From an uncultured cyanobacterium (lineage in GTDB: Bacteria > Cyanobacteriota > Cyanobacteriia > Phormidesmidales > Phormidesmidaceae): a DNA stretch of 6,570 nt. This document shows positions 1-6,443 of this stretch, in pieces. The notes beneath the pieces were generated by a model, which saw only the letters and a program-made list of their open reading frames with translations, searched no databases and had not been told where the DNA came from. The first letter of the stretch is position 1, and every line of letters begins with the position of its first letter. The stretch lies in contig CALHGI010000519.1 in NCBI GenBank assembly GCA_938029995.1, forward strand, positions 1-6,570. The letters run 5' to 3'. Position numbers and translations under genes: made by a program.

Positions 1-312
1 GGTCTCGATTTCTTCGGCCCTTTAGCCTTTATAGGTCTATCCCAAGTACGCGAATCAGCAATATTCAGCGGATTACCCCTAACTGAACGACTCACCGAGC
101 GCACCTGCGGCGTCTGGGTCATCAACATCGAAACCCACGAAATCGTAGCATTTCTAAAATTTGAAGACGCCGTGCAAGAAATTTTCGCAGTTCAGACACT
201 CCCCAACATTCGCTTCCCTGAACTATTTATTGAAGAAAATGCGTTTCTAAAAAATTCCTATGTGTTGCCCGATGAAGCCCTCGTAGAAGTAGAGTTTTCA
301 AATGACACATAA
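1..312 (+). CDS. C-terminal part of a TIGR03032-like conserved protein (5' end outside the window)
   Basis: An open frame enters from the left edge and ends at TAA 310-312, giving the last 103 residues of a protein. It contains GLSQVRESAIFSGLPL (about residues 12-27 of the fragment), CGVWVINIETHEIVAFL (about 41-57) and FEDAVQEIFAVQ (about 59-70), and ends in an acidic tail with YVLPDEALVEVEF. I recognise this block as the C-terminal signature of the TIGR03032/DUF4915 family, a group of uncharacterised proteins of a few hundred residues seen in cyanobacteria and some other bacteria. No biochemical role can be given from the sequence. The gene points towards the convergent PadR gene, with about 170 bp between them, and is unlikely to be co-transcribed with the efflux operon. 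The family call rests on remembered motifs; that the frame is coding is more secure, because it is uninterrupted and its composition is protein-like. Confidence 0.72.
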   Translation, partial: GLDFFGPLAFIGLSQVRESAIFSGLPLTERLTERTCGVWVINIETHEIVAFLKFEDAVQEIFAVQTLPNIRFPELFIEENAFLKNSYVLPDEALVEVEFSNDT

Positions 313-481
313 CCCTTTCTATCGTCAACTCAGCCATATGTCGTCTATCCCATAAAAGTTTTGGAGCTTGGAGCTTGCTCGAAAGATCTCATGGTTCTTA
401 AAAAAGCTCAACATTCATATGGGAACCATTTGGCATTTCATCTACCCCTACAATGCATCCTTTTCTTATCGATACACGGCT
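313..481. other. Intergenic region between two convergent genes
   Basis: No convincing gene was seen in these 169 bp. The stretch lies between the stop of the TIGR03032-like gene and the stop of the minus-strand PadR gene, so it should hold the 3' ends of both transcripts. It contains a short tandem repeat, TTGGAGC twice at 361-374, and an inverted repeat at 391-429 described separately. I saw no classic GC-rich hairpin with a T-run on either strand. Confidence 0.6.
391..429. terminator. Inverted repeat between convergent genes, possible weak terminator
   Basis: ATGGTTC (391-397) is matched by GAACCAT (423-429). In plus-strand RNA the stem could extend through two G-U pairs and one A-U pair (398-400 with 420-422), giving about 10 pairs around a 19-base loop. 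The loop includes an A-run on this strand, which is a U-run in the opposite transcript. Neither side is followed by a proper T-tract, so intrinsic termination is doubtful. The position, downstream of two genes that meet, is what favours a role in transcript ending. Confidence 0.25.
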
Positions 482-1027
482 TCACAATGATGACTCTGGA
501 TGCTGATCTAAAAATGTAAGTACGTCTGCGCACCAGGTTAGCCAACTCTCCTCATAGGCAATTCCCCGTTTCATGGTGAGATATTTAAACTGGTGTTCTA
601 TGGAAGATTCAGCATCCCTAAAACAGACTTCCTGGGCATGGAACTTATCCAGCTGCTCCTGGTGCAGTGCTTGACGATGGTACAACTCTTTAAGCAACAG
701 CTCACGGGGCATTTTGTAGCCAATCATAATCTTCACCAACAAATCTTCTCTAATTTGCGTGCGGTCCGTCGGCTCCCCGTACCAGCGAACCAGTTCATCC
801 GACCCTGCATCCGTAATCCTGTAAATCTTTTTATCCGGCTTACCGTCCTGGGGAACCGTCTCAAAATCTACCCACCTCTGGGTCAGCATTTTGGTTAGTT
901 CCCGGTATACCTGCTGCTGAGTGGCTTTCCAAAAGCAGCTAATCCCTTCATCAAAGCGCTTACTAATGCCATACCCACTATCGGGTTGCTGGGACAATAG
1001 GGCCAAGATGGTGTGGGCTAAAGCCAT
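482..1027 (-). CDS. PadR family transcriptional repressor, divergent to the efflux operon
   Basis: The product is a 181-residue cytoplasmic DNA-binding protein and probable repressor of itself and of the divergent pump operon. Residues 1-84 form the PadR winged helix-turn-helix: MALAHTILALL opens the first helix, SGYGISKRF (17-25) and FWKATQQQVYREL (32-44) give the second and recognition helices, and KPDKKIYRIT (63-72) is the wing. Residues about 92-175 are helical and match the Vir_act_alpha_C type C-terminal domain of longer PadR proteins (subfamily 1), which dimerises and contributes to ligand sensing. The usual SGYDI motif reads SGYGI here. The start at ATG 1025-1027 fits the family N-terminus, but no good Shine-Dalgarno precedes it (the upstream message reads GATACACCCC). 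PadR proteins often answer to phenolic or other toxic compounds; the ligand here is unknown. Two palindromic operators lie 33-82 bp upstream of its start. Confidence 0.93.
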   Translation of the reverse strand: MALAHTILALLSQQPDSGYGISKRFDEGISCFWKATQQQVYRELTKMLTQRWVDFETVPQDGKPDKKIYRITDAGSDELVRWYGEPTDRTQIREDLLVKIMIGYKMPRELLLKELYHRQALHQEQLDKFHAQEVCFRDAESSIEHQFKYLTMKRGIAYEESWLTWCADVLTFLDQHPESSL

Positions 1028-1049
1028 GGGGTGTATCGATCAACTTGAG

Positions 1050-1077
1050 TTGACATATCCAACATGTTGAGTATAAC
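1050..1077 (+). promoter_or_regulatory. Sigma70-type promoter of the efflux operon
   Basis: A perfect -35 box TTGACA (1050-1055) and a -10 box TATAAC (1072-1077) are separated by 16 bp. The predicted start is near 1084, giving a leader of about 77 bases before ATG 1161. Operator O1 lies in the spacer, which fits direct repression. The -35 box also overlaps the right arm of an imperfect dyad, TCAACT-tg-AGTTGA (1040-1053). Confidence 0.65.
1055..1074. promoter_or_regulatory. Putative PadR operator O1
   Basis: The core CAACATGTTG (1060-1069) is a perfect 10-bp palindrome centred at 1064/1065. Outer pairs ATA (1055-1057) and TAT (1072-1074) are also symmetric, giving a 20-bp dyad with two mismatched pairs. 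It fills the spacer of the plus-strand promoter and covers the minus-strand -10 box, so a bound repressor would block both genes. The assignment to PadR is an inference from position; PadR proteins are known to bind dyads with ATGT/ACAT half-sites. Confidence 0.75.
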
Positions 1078-1097
1078 TTATGGAAAGCAATACTCAA
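1070..1097 (-). promoter_or_regulatory. Promoter of the PadR-type repressor gene
   Basis: Read on the minus strand, TTGAGT (1097 to 1092) and TATACT (1075 to 1070) form -35 and -10 boxes with a 16-bp spacer. The start would be near 1063, about 36 bases before the ATG at 1027. Its -10 box overlaps the -10 of the plus-strand promoter on the other strand, so the two promoters should compete for polymerase. O1 covers its -10 and O2 covers its -35, predicting tight autorepression. Confidence 0.55.
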
Positions 1098-1109
1098 CAT
1101 GTTGAATAT
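1090..1109. promoter_or_regulatory. Putative PadR operator O2
   Basis: TCAACATGTTGA (1094-1105) is a perfect 12-bp palindrome, with symmetric outer ATA/TAT (1090-1092 and 1107-1109). It copies O1: the 20 bases 1095-1114 match 1060-1079 at 19 positions. The centres are 35 bp apart. O2 covers the -35 box of the minus-strand promoter and lies just beyond the expected start of the plus-strand transcript, where it would act as a second road-block or allow cooperative binding with O1. Confidence 0.75.
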
Positions 1110-1123
1110 AACTTTTTTGTATA

Positions 1124-1145
1124 TCAACTAGGTTCAGGTCAACTA
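1124..1145. repeat. Direct repeat TCAACTA in the operon leader
   Basis: TCAACTA occurs at 1124-1130 and again at 1139-1145, in the same orientation and 15 bp apart, between operator O2 and the adaptor start codon. The repeat shares TCAAC with the operator arms. It may be relics or auxiliary half-sites for the same repressor, but there is no matching inverted arm, so a role is uncertain. Confidence 0.35.
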
Positions 1146-1160
1146 TTTGGATAGTGATCC

Positions 1161-2465
1161 ATGGTTTCATCAATGTCTGGTAACGCTAGGGGTGTTCGCA
1201 ACCTGAACTGGCGATGGTTATTGTTACTGTTACTGGCAGTCCCGGCCTTCTGGCTGTGGCGCATGCGTTCTGAGGCAGCGGAGCCGGAGGATACAATTGC
1301 CCCTTTGCCTGTTCAAGCCGAGGTGCTAAAACGTTCTACTACATATGCCGTTGAGCGCTCCTACACTGGAGAAATTGCGGCTCGCCGCAGTAGTGACTTG
1401 GGCTTTGAGCAAGCGGGTACGTTGGTGGAGGTATTGGCCACCGAGGGAGAACGGGTAGGGGCAGGTACTCCCCTTGCCCGTTTAGATACCCGTAGCCTGG
1501 CCGCCCAGCGCCAGCAGATTGAAGCTCAAAGGCGTCAGGCCCAGGCCGTTTTTCAAGAATTAAGCCAGGGCCCACGCCGGGAAGATATCGCAGCAGCCAC
1601 TGCTGCTGTTCAAGACCTACAGGCCCAGCTTGCCCTAGCACGGTTACAGCAAGAGCGGCGGGAGAATCTCTATACGGAGGGGGCCATTTCCCTGGAAGAG
1701 CGAGATTCTGCGGTCCTTGGGGCCAGTGCCCTGGAGGGACGTTTACAACAGGTTCAGAGTCAGTTGGATGAACTTGAGGCTGGTACTCGCATAGAACAAG
1801 TGAGCGCCCAGGATGCTCAAATTGATCAAATCGATGCCAGCCTCAAGACTCTGGATGTGTCGATTGCTAAAAGTGTGATTTATGCTCCTTTTGACGGGCG
1901 AGTATCGTTGCAACTGGTGGATGAGGGCGTGGTGGTGAGTCCGGGGCAGCCCGTTATGCGACTGGTGGAAGGGGATGCCCTGGAGGCGCGTATTGGGGTA
2001 CCGGGTCCCATGGCCGGTCGCATGACCCTGGGCAGTCCTCAGGTAGTTGAGGTGAATGGGCAAACCTACAGCGGACAAGTGACAGCCCTGCTGCCAGAAC
2101 TGGATGATGGTAGTCAAACAGTTACGGTGGTGGTGACATTGCCGCCAGGGGCACAGCCCACCATTGGCGCAACGGCACGGCTAACATTGCAGGATCAACA
2201 AGATGAAATCGGCTACTGGCTACCTATTAGTGCCCTTGTGGCTGGGGAAAGGGGGCTATGGTCAGCCTATGTGCTCAGTGAACCCAAAAATGAACCAACA
2301 AATGGGCCAACGGCTGAAAATCTCTATGAAGTAAATCGTCGAGAAGTCGAGATACTTCACACCGAAAGCGATAGAGCGTTTGTCAGGGGCCTGCTACAGC
2401 CAGAGGAGAAGCTTGTCACTAGTGGTACCCATCGTCTCGTGCCCGGTCAGCTTGTCCAAAATTAA
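1161..2465 (+). CDS. RND efflux periplasmic adaptor (membrane fusion protein, HlyD/AcrA type)
   Basis: This 434-residue protein would link the inner-membrane RND pump encoded two genes downstream to an outer-membrane channel. A basic N-terminus and one hydrophobic segment (residues 18-33, WRWLLLLLLAVPAFWLW) form a membrane anchor or uncleaved signal; there is no lipobox cysteine, unlike AcrA. The lipoyl half-motifs are residues about 77-110 (GFEQAGTLVEVLATEGERV, LARLDT) and about 238-270 (YAPFDGRVSLQLVDEGVVV, PGQPV). Between them, residues 111-236 are rich in Gln, Glu, Ala and Leu and form the coiled-coil hairpin. Residues about 271-343 form the beta-barrel, and about 350-434 the membrane-proximal domain, with a short Asn/Pro-rich insertion at 374-386. 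ATG 1161 is preferred because it keeps the basic N-terminus; its ribosome site is weak (TTGGAT about 9 bases upstream). The ATG at 1173 is an alternative. It is the first gene of the operon. Confidence 0.93.
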   Translation: MVSSMSGNARGVRNLNWRWLLLLLLAVPAFWLWRMRSEAAEPEDTIAPLPVQAEVLKRSTTYAVERSYTGEIAARRSSDLGFEQAGTLVEVLATEGERVGAGTPLARLDTRSLAAQRQQIEAQRRQAQAVFQELSQGPRREDIAAATAAVQDLQAQLALARLQQERRENLYTEGAISLEERDSAVLGASALEGRLQQVQSQLDELEAGTRIEQVSAQDAQIDQIDASLKTLDVSIAKSVIYAPFDGRVSLQLVDEGVVVSPGQPVMRLVEGDALEARIGVPGPMAGRMTLGSPQVVEVNGQTYSGQVTALLPELDDGSQTVTVVVTLPPGAQPTIGATARLTLQDQQDEIGYWLPISALVAGERGLWSAYVLSEPKNEPTNGPTAENLYEVNRREVEILHTESDRAFVRGLLQPEEKLVTSGTHRLVPGQLVQN

Positions 2466-2490
2466 CGTTATTCGAAATAAGAGAGACTTT

Positions 2491-2495
2491 AGGAG
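2491..2495 (+). promoter_or_regulatory. Ribosome binding site of the SDR-like gene
   Basis: AGGAG lies 6 bases before ATG 2502, the best Shine-Dalgarno of the three operon genes. It fixes the start and suggests that the shortened gene is still translated. Confidence 0.8.
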
Positions 2496-2501
2496 ACTTC
2501 T

Positions 2502-3293
2502 ATGAAAGCCTTTGTTACTGGTGGTACTGGGCTGCTAGGTAGTAATCTGATGCGGCAGTTGTTGACCCAGGGATATGGGGTTCTTGTCCTAGCTCGAAAC
2601 TTAGACAAAGCCCCTAGGGTGCTGAGGGAATACCCCGGTCTAGAGATTATTCAGGGGGATATGCAGGATATTTCCCGCTTTGCTCACCCTTTCAAAGGGA
2701 GTGATATTCTCTTTCATTCGGCTGCTTATTTTCGTGAGTCCTTTGGTTTAAGGGGGCACTGGAGCAAACTCAACGCGATTAATATTGATGCCACAATGAT
2801 TTTACCAGGGGCCATGTTTGGGCCTGGGGATGCTGCGCCGACGGAAGCTGGGCAGTTTGTGGTGGATTTCCTCAATGGCAAAGTTCCTTTTGTGATGAAT
2901 GGCGGTTTTTCCGTTGTCGATCCTCGAGATGTCTCTGGGGCGAGGATCTCTGCAACACAGTTGAGCCAGTTTGGAGAACGCTATTTAGTTGCAGGCCGGT
3001 ATCATTCTGAGGAGGCAATCGGGCAGCTATTAGCTCAATTGGGCAATTGCCCTGTGCCTGGGGTTAAGCTACCGGGGTTTGCCATGCATTGGGTGGCAAA
3101 GATGGTTTTACTGATGGCATGGCTGACCCGAAGAAAAACAGTTCTGACAATTAATGCAGTCAAACCCATGGTGGCTGACCAGCAATTTGATTCGAGTAAG
3201 GCCAAGAATGCCTTAAATATTTTCTTTCGACCTCTAGCAGAGAGTTTGAAAGATAGGGTGGCTTGGTATCACCAAAATGGTTATGTGAAGTAA
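2502..3293 (+). CDS. Extended SDR / NAD-dependent epimerase-like protein with the catalytic segment missing
   Basis: The 263-residue product belongs to the extended short-chain dehydrogenases (NAD-dependent epimerase/dehydratase, dihydroflavonol-reductase-like). Residues 1-30 are the Rossmann start with TGGTGLLG (6-13) for NAD(P) binding; GDM (52-54) and FHSAAYFRE (71-79) are the next conserved points, and NAINIDAT (91-98) begins the helix after strand 4. The next residues are MILPGAMFGPGDAAPT (99-114), which in relatives lie about 70 residues further on. The missing part carries strand 5 with the catalytic Ser and the YxxxK helix, so the normal reaction should be impossible. The rest is intact: GGFSVVDPRDV (134-144), ERYLVAGRYHS (159-169) and FRPLAESLKDRVAWY (242-256). 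Relatives are about 330-340 residues. The frame is unbroken and the start has a good AGGAG. It lies 36 bp after the adaptor gene and 57 bp before the pump. It may be a recently decayed gene, a non-enzymatic remnant or an assembly artefact. Confidence 0.85.
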   Translation: MKAFVTGGTGLLGSNLMRQLLTQGYGVLVLARNLDKAPRVLREYPGLEIIQGDMQDISRFAHPFKGSDILFHSAAYFRESFGLRGHWSKLNAINIDATMILPGAMFGPGDAAPTEAGQFVVDFLNGKVPFVMNGGFSVVDPRDVSGARISATQLSQFGERYLVAGRYHSEEAIGQLLAQLGNCPVPGVKLPGFAMHWVAKMVLLMAWLTRRKTVLTINAVKPMVADQQFDSSKAKNALNIFFRPLAESLKDRVAWYHQNGYVK

Positions 3294-3350
3294 CCAGAGA
3301 TCCGGCCATTACCCCCCACAATTCGCCCACCTTGTTACCTTGCCCAGGAA

Positions 3351-6300
3351 ATGTTTAATCTCTTTTTTCGGAATCGGCAGCTACTATTTCTCACCCTGAC
3401 ATTAATTATTGTTTGGGGGCTATCCGCATTTCTTTCATTACCCCGGCTAGAGGACCCTGAAATTGTCCAGCGGGTATCGACCGTAACGACGTTTCTCCCA
3501 GGCGCGAGTGTTGAGCGAGTCGAGTCATTAGTCACCGATAAAATTGAGGAGGAGCTTTCCGATATTGAGGAAGTTGAAGAGATTACCTCGCTATCTAATC
3601 CAGGGGTGTCCGTCGTCACGGTAGAACTGAAGGAGACCGTGAGCGATATTGACCCTGTATGGGCCAGGGTGCGCAGCCAGATTGATGATGTGATTCCGGC
3701 CCTACCGACGGACGCCAGTCGCCCAGACTATGAAGATTCAGAAGTCAAGGCCAATGCCATGATTGTGGGGCTAACCTGGGACCTGGATGAACCGGTTAAC
3801 TATACAATTTTGCGGCGGGTGGTCGAAGGCTTAGAAATAGCGCTACGAAACATACCTGGAACGGACAGCGTAACTCTGTTTGGTGAGCCAGATGAAGAAA
3901 TCCAGGTGGAGATTAGTCAGGCAGAATTGTTAAGGTTGGGGATCAGTGCCCAACAGCTTTCGCAACAGATTACAGCCAGCGATGCCAAAATTTCCACAGG
4001 GGAGTTGCGTAGCGGCTCCACTGAACTGCTATTGGAGGTGGATAGTGCGCTGGATTCATTAGACCGCATTGGCAAGATTCCCGTGGGTGTGGGGGCAGAT
4101 GGACAGCTGGCCCAGCTAGGGGATATTGCCCAGGTGAGCAAGGGCGTACAAACGCCCGTGTCTGATCTGGCCCTGGTGGCAGGGAAGCCAGCGATTGTCG
4201 TAGCCGCAACGGTGGAGTCTGATTATCGGGTGGACCAATGGGCCCAACAGGCCAGAACAGTGCTCACTGACTTTGAAGCGAATCTGTCAGATGGCTTAGG
4301 CATTACCGTTGTCCTCGATCAAAGCAAGTATGTCCAACAGCGGCTGAATGGGGTCATTGGTAACCTGTTACTGAGTTCCGTTTTGGTTATCGGTATCTCG
4401 CTGTTGGTGTTGGGATGGCGCTCGGCCTTAATTGTGGGTATGGCGCTACCGCTCTCCACCTTAATGGTGTTTGGCAGCATGAAGGTGTTAGGGATTCCCC
4501 TGCACCAGATGTCGGTAACCGGGCTGATTATTGCCCTGGGATTGTTAATTGACAATGCCATCGTGGTGGTGGATGAAGTGCGCATACATTTACAACAGGG
4601 CGTTCATCCGGCCACAGCCGTCCATGATACGGTCAAGCACCTGACAGTTCCCCTGGTGGCATCCACCCTCACCACGGTTTTGGCATTTGTGCCCATTGCC
4701 ACCTCGCCGGGGGGCACCGGAGAGTTTATTGGCACCATTGGCACCACGGTGATTTTGGCCCTGGTCAGTTCACTCACCCTCTCCCTGACAATCATTGCGG
4801 CCTTAGCGGGCCTGATTTATCGCTGGCGGCCGTTGCCGCCCCCATCACAGCGACCCCATTGGCTGGTGGTGGGCTGGTCCAATGCCGCCCTTTCTCGGTT
4901 CTATGAAAACAGTCTCAGGGCAATTTTTCACCGCCCCATGCTGGGGATACTGATCGCCATGGTGCTTCCAGTGGTGGGCTTTGTGCAGTTTGCCAGTCTA
5001 CCGCAACAGTTTTTTCCCCCCACCAACCGTGACCAGTTTCAAATTGAGCTGTCGCGACCGGCCTCTAGCTCAATTGCGGCCACCCGCACCCAAACCTTAG
5101 CCATGGGTGAGCTGATTAAACAGCATCCAGCGGTCCAGGATATCCACTGGTTTCTGGGTGAAAATGCACCGTCTTTTTTCTATAACGTGGTGGGCAGTCG
5201 GCGCAATGCGGCTGAGTATGCCCAGGGGATTGTTCAGTTGAAGGCCACGGATGACCTTCAAGGCACGATTCAAACGTTGCAAATGCAGATGGACAAAGCC
5301 TTTCCCGATGGGCAAATTTTGGTAAAACAGTTGGAGCAGGGCCCTCCTTTTGACGCCCCCATTGAGGTCAGTCTCTATGGTCCTAACTTAGAGGAACTCA
5401 GGACATTGGGCAATCAGCTACGGCTGACCCTATCCCAGCTAGATGAGGTGACCCATACCCGGGCCACATTAACGGAATTATCTCCGAAACTGGCCTTGGA
5501 GGTGAATGAGGCCACAGCCGAGAGGGTGGGGTTGAGCAATGGTGATATTGCCTCCCAACTCAGTATTCTTCTGGATGGTCAGCTAGGGGGTTCCATCCTG
5601 GAAGATACGGTGGATATTCCAGTTCGGGTACGGTTACCGGAGCAGGAACGGGGCGATCTGGCCAAAATTACGTCCGTCGATCTGCTCAGTGCCGATGGTA
5701 CAGCGGTTCCCTTTTCTGCTGTGGCAGCGGTTAATTTACGCCCGGAACAAAGTACCATTGCGCGAGAAAATGGCCAGCGGGTGAATACGGTCCAGGCCTT
5801 TATCCGGGCTGGTGCTTTGCCTAGCACTGTTTTAGCTGAGTTTAAACAGACCCTGGATGACCAAGGATTTGAGCTGCCAAACGGGTATCGCCTCAGCTAT
5901 GGAGGGGAGGCCGATGCCCGAGGTACGGCAGTTGGTAGTTTGCTCTCGACCGTGGGCGTTTTGGTGGTGTTGATGACCGCCACCCTGGTGTTGTCGTTTA
6001 ACTCCCTTGCCCTGGCTGGGTTACTGGCGGTAGTTGCCCTAGCGGCGGTCGGTCTAGCGGCCATGGCCCTATGGTTGTTTAACTCGCTGTTTGGCTTTAC
6101 GGCGATTCTTGGCACCCTGGGTTTAATTGGTTTGGCCATCAACGATTCGATTGTTGTTTTAGCCGCTTTGCGAGACCATCCCCTTGCCCGTCAGGGGGAT
6201 GCCGTGGCGATTCGCCAGGTGGTCATGCAGTCCACACGCCATGTGGTGGCAACAACCGTCACGACTATTATTGGCTTTACGCCTCTATTGTTGGATAAAA

Positions 6301-6443
6301 CTGGGTTTTGGCCGCCCATGGCCATTGCGATCGCAGGTGGTTTAGGGGGGGCCACCCTATTAGCCCTGTATTTTATTCCCTCCGCCTATTTGTTAATCCA
6401 TCGTCCCAAGCGGCCAAGGCTATCTTCCCGAGAATCCATTTGA
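3351..6443 (+). CDS. RND family efflux pump, inner-membrane permease subunit
   Basis: This 1030-residue proton-driven exporter has the size and plan of AcrB-type (HAE/ACR_tran) proteins and should work as a trimer with the adaptor from the first gene. TM1 is about residues 11-29, followed by LPRLEDPE (30-37) and the first porter/docking half to about 335. TM2-TM6 span about 336-489, with GLLIDNAIVVVDEV (397-410) in TM4. TM7 is about 528-548, starting the second half with QQFFPP (552-557). The second periplasmic part runs to about 860, and TM8-TM12 span 861-1015, with GLIGLAINDSIVVL (925-938) in TM10 and STRHVVATT (961-969) in TM11. The AcrB Asp-Asp pair of TM4 is Asp401-Asn402; the TM10 Lys position is Asn931, followed by Asp932; Arg963 may match AcrB Arg971. 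The start fits relatives, but its AGGA is only one base from the ATG. Substrate unknown. Confidence 0.95.
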   Translation: MFNLFFRNRQLLFLTLTLIIVWGLSAFLSLPRLEDPEIVQRVSTVTTFLPGASVERVESLVTDKIEEELSDIEEVEEITSLSNPGVSVVTVELKETVSDIDPVWARVRSQIDDVIPALPTDASRPDYEDSEVKANAMIVGLTWDLDEPVNYTILRRVVEGLEIALRNIPGTDSVTLFGEPDEEIQVEISQAELLRLGISAQQLSQQITASDAKISTGELRSGSTELLLEVDSALDSLDRIGKIPVGVGADGQLAQLGDIAQVSKGVQTPVSDLALVAGKPAIVVAATVESDYRVDQWAQQARTVLTDFEANLSDGLGITVVLDQSKYVQQRLNGVIGNLLLSSVLVIGISLLVLGWRSALIVGMALPLSTLMVFGSMKVLGIPLHQMSVTGLIIALGLLIDNAIVVVDEVRIHLQQGVHPATAVHDTVKHLTVPLVASTLTTVLAFVPIATSPGGTGEFIGTIGTTVILALVSSLTLSLTIIAALAGLIYRWRPLPPPSQRPHWLVVGWSNAALSRFYENSLRAIFHRPMLGILIAMVLPVVGFVQFASLPQQFFPPTNRDQFQIELSRPASSSIAATRTQTLAMGELIKQHPAVQDIHWFLGENAPSFFYNVVGSRRNAAEYAQGIVQLKATDDLQGTIQTLQMQMDKAFPDGQILVKQLEQGPPFDAPIEVSLYGPNLEELRTLGNQLRLTLSQLDEVTHTRATLTELSPKLALEVNEATAERVGLSNGDIASQLSILLDGQLGGSILEDTVDIPVRVRLPEQERGDLAKITSVDLLSADGTAVPFSAVAAVNLRPEQSTIARENGQRVNTVQAFIRAGALPSTVLAEFKQTLDDQGFELPNGYRLSYGGEADARGTAVGSLLSTVGVLVVLMTATLVLSFNSLALAGLLAVVALAAVGLAAMALWLFNSLFGFTAILGTLGLIGLAINDSIVVLAALRDHPLARQGDAVAIRQVVMQSTRHVVATTVTTIIGFTPLLLDKTGFWPPMAIAIAGGLGGATLLALYFIPSAYLLIHRPKRPRLSSRESI
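6327..6334. repeat. HIP1 octamer GCGATCGC
   Basis: This is an exact copy of the highly iterated palindrome common in many cyanobacterial genomes, lying inside the 3' part of the pump gene. It is the only exact copy I found in the window. It supports a cyanobacterial origin but one chance copy is possible. Confidence 0.6.

Larger units (their letters stand above)
1028..1160. promoter_or_regulatory. Divergent control region of the padR-like gene and the efflux operon
   Basis: This 133-bp AT-rich gap lies between the start codons of the PadR-type repressor and the adaptor gene. It holds two overlapping opposed promoters, two long palindromic operators and several further copies of the pentamer TCAAC/GTTGA. 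I count seven: TCAAC at 1040, 1094, 1124 and 1139, and GTTGA at 1049, 1066 and 1101. Such crowding of a repeated half-site motif in a gap between a repressor and its divergent target is typical of local autoregulated efflux control. Confidence 0.85.

Noticed and set aside
361..380. Tandem TTGGAGC repeat with adjacent GAGC/GCTC hairpin
   Set aside because: Only two copies of 7 bp and a 4-bp stem; this is within chance and has no flanking mobile-element features.
593..898. Plus-strand open frame of 101 codons across the PadR gene
   Set aside because: It lies fully antisense to a clear PadR coding region, has no ribosome site, and its translation matches no family I know.
1743..2117. Minus-strand open frame of 124 codons inside the adaptor gene
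   Set aside because: It is antisense to well-conserved adaptor domains and its translation looks random.
2468..2480. Short palindrome TTATT-CGA-AATAA between the adaptor and SDR genes
   Set aside because: The arms are 5 bp of A and T only, too weak to be an operator or terminator, and it sits directly upstream of a ribosome site.
3335..3619. Minus-strand open frame rich in Ser and Thr at the start of the pump gene
   Set aside because: The composition is the usual shadow of an acidic coding strand, and no motif or ribosome site supports it.
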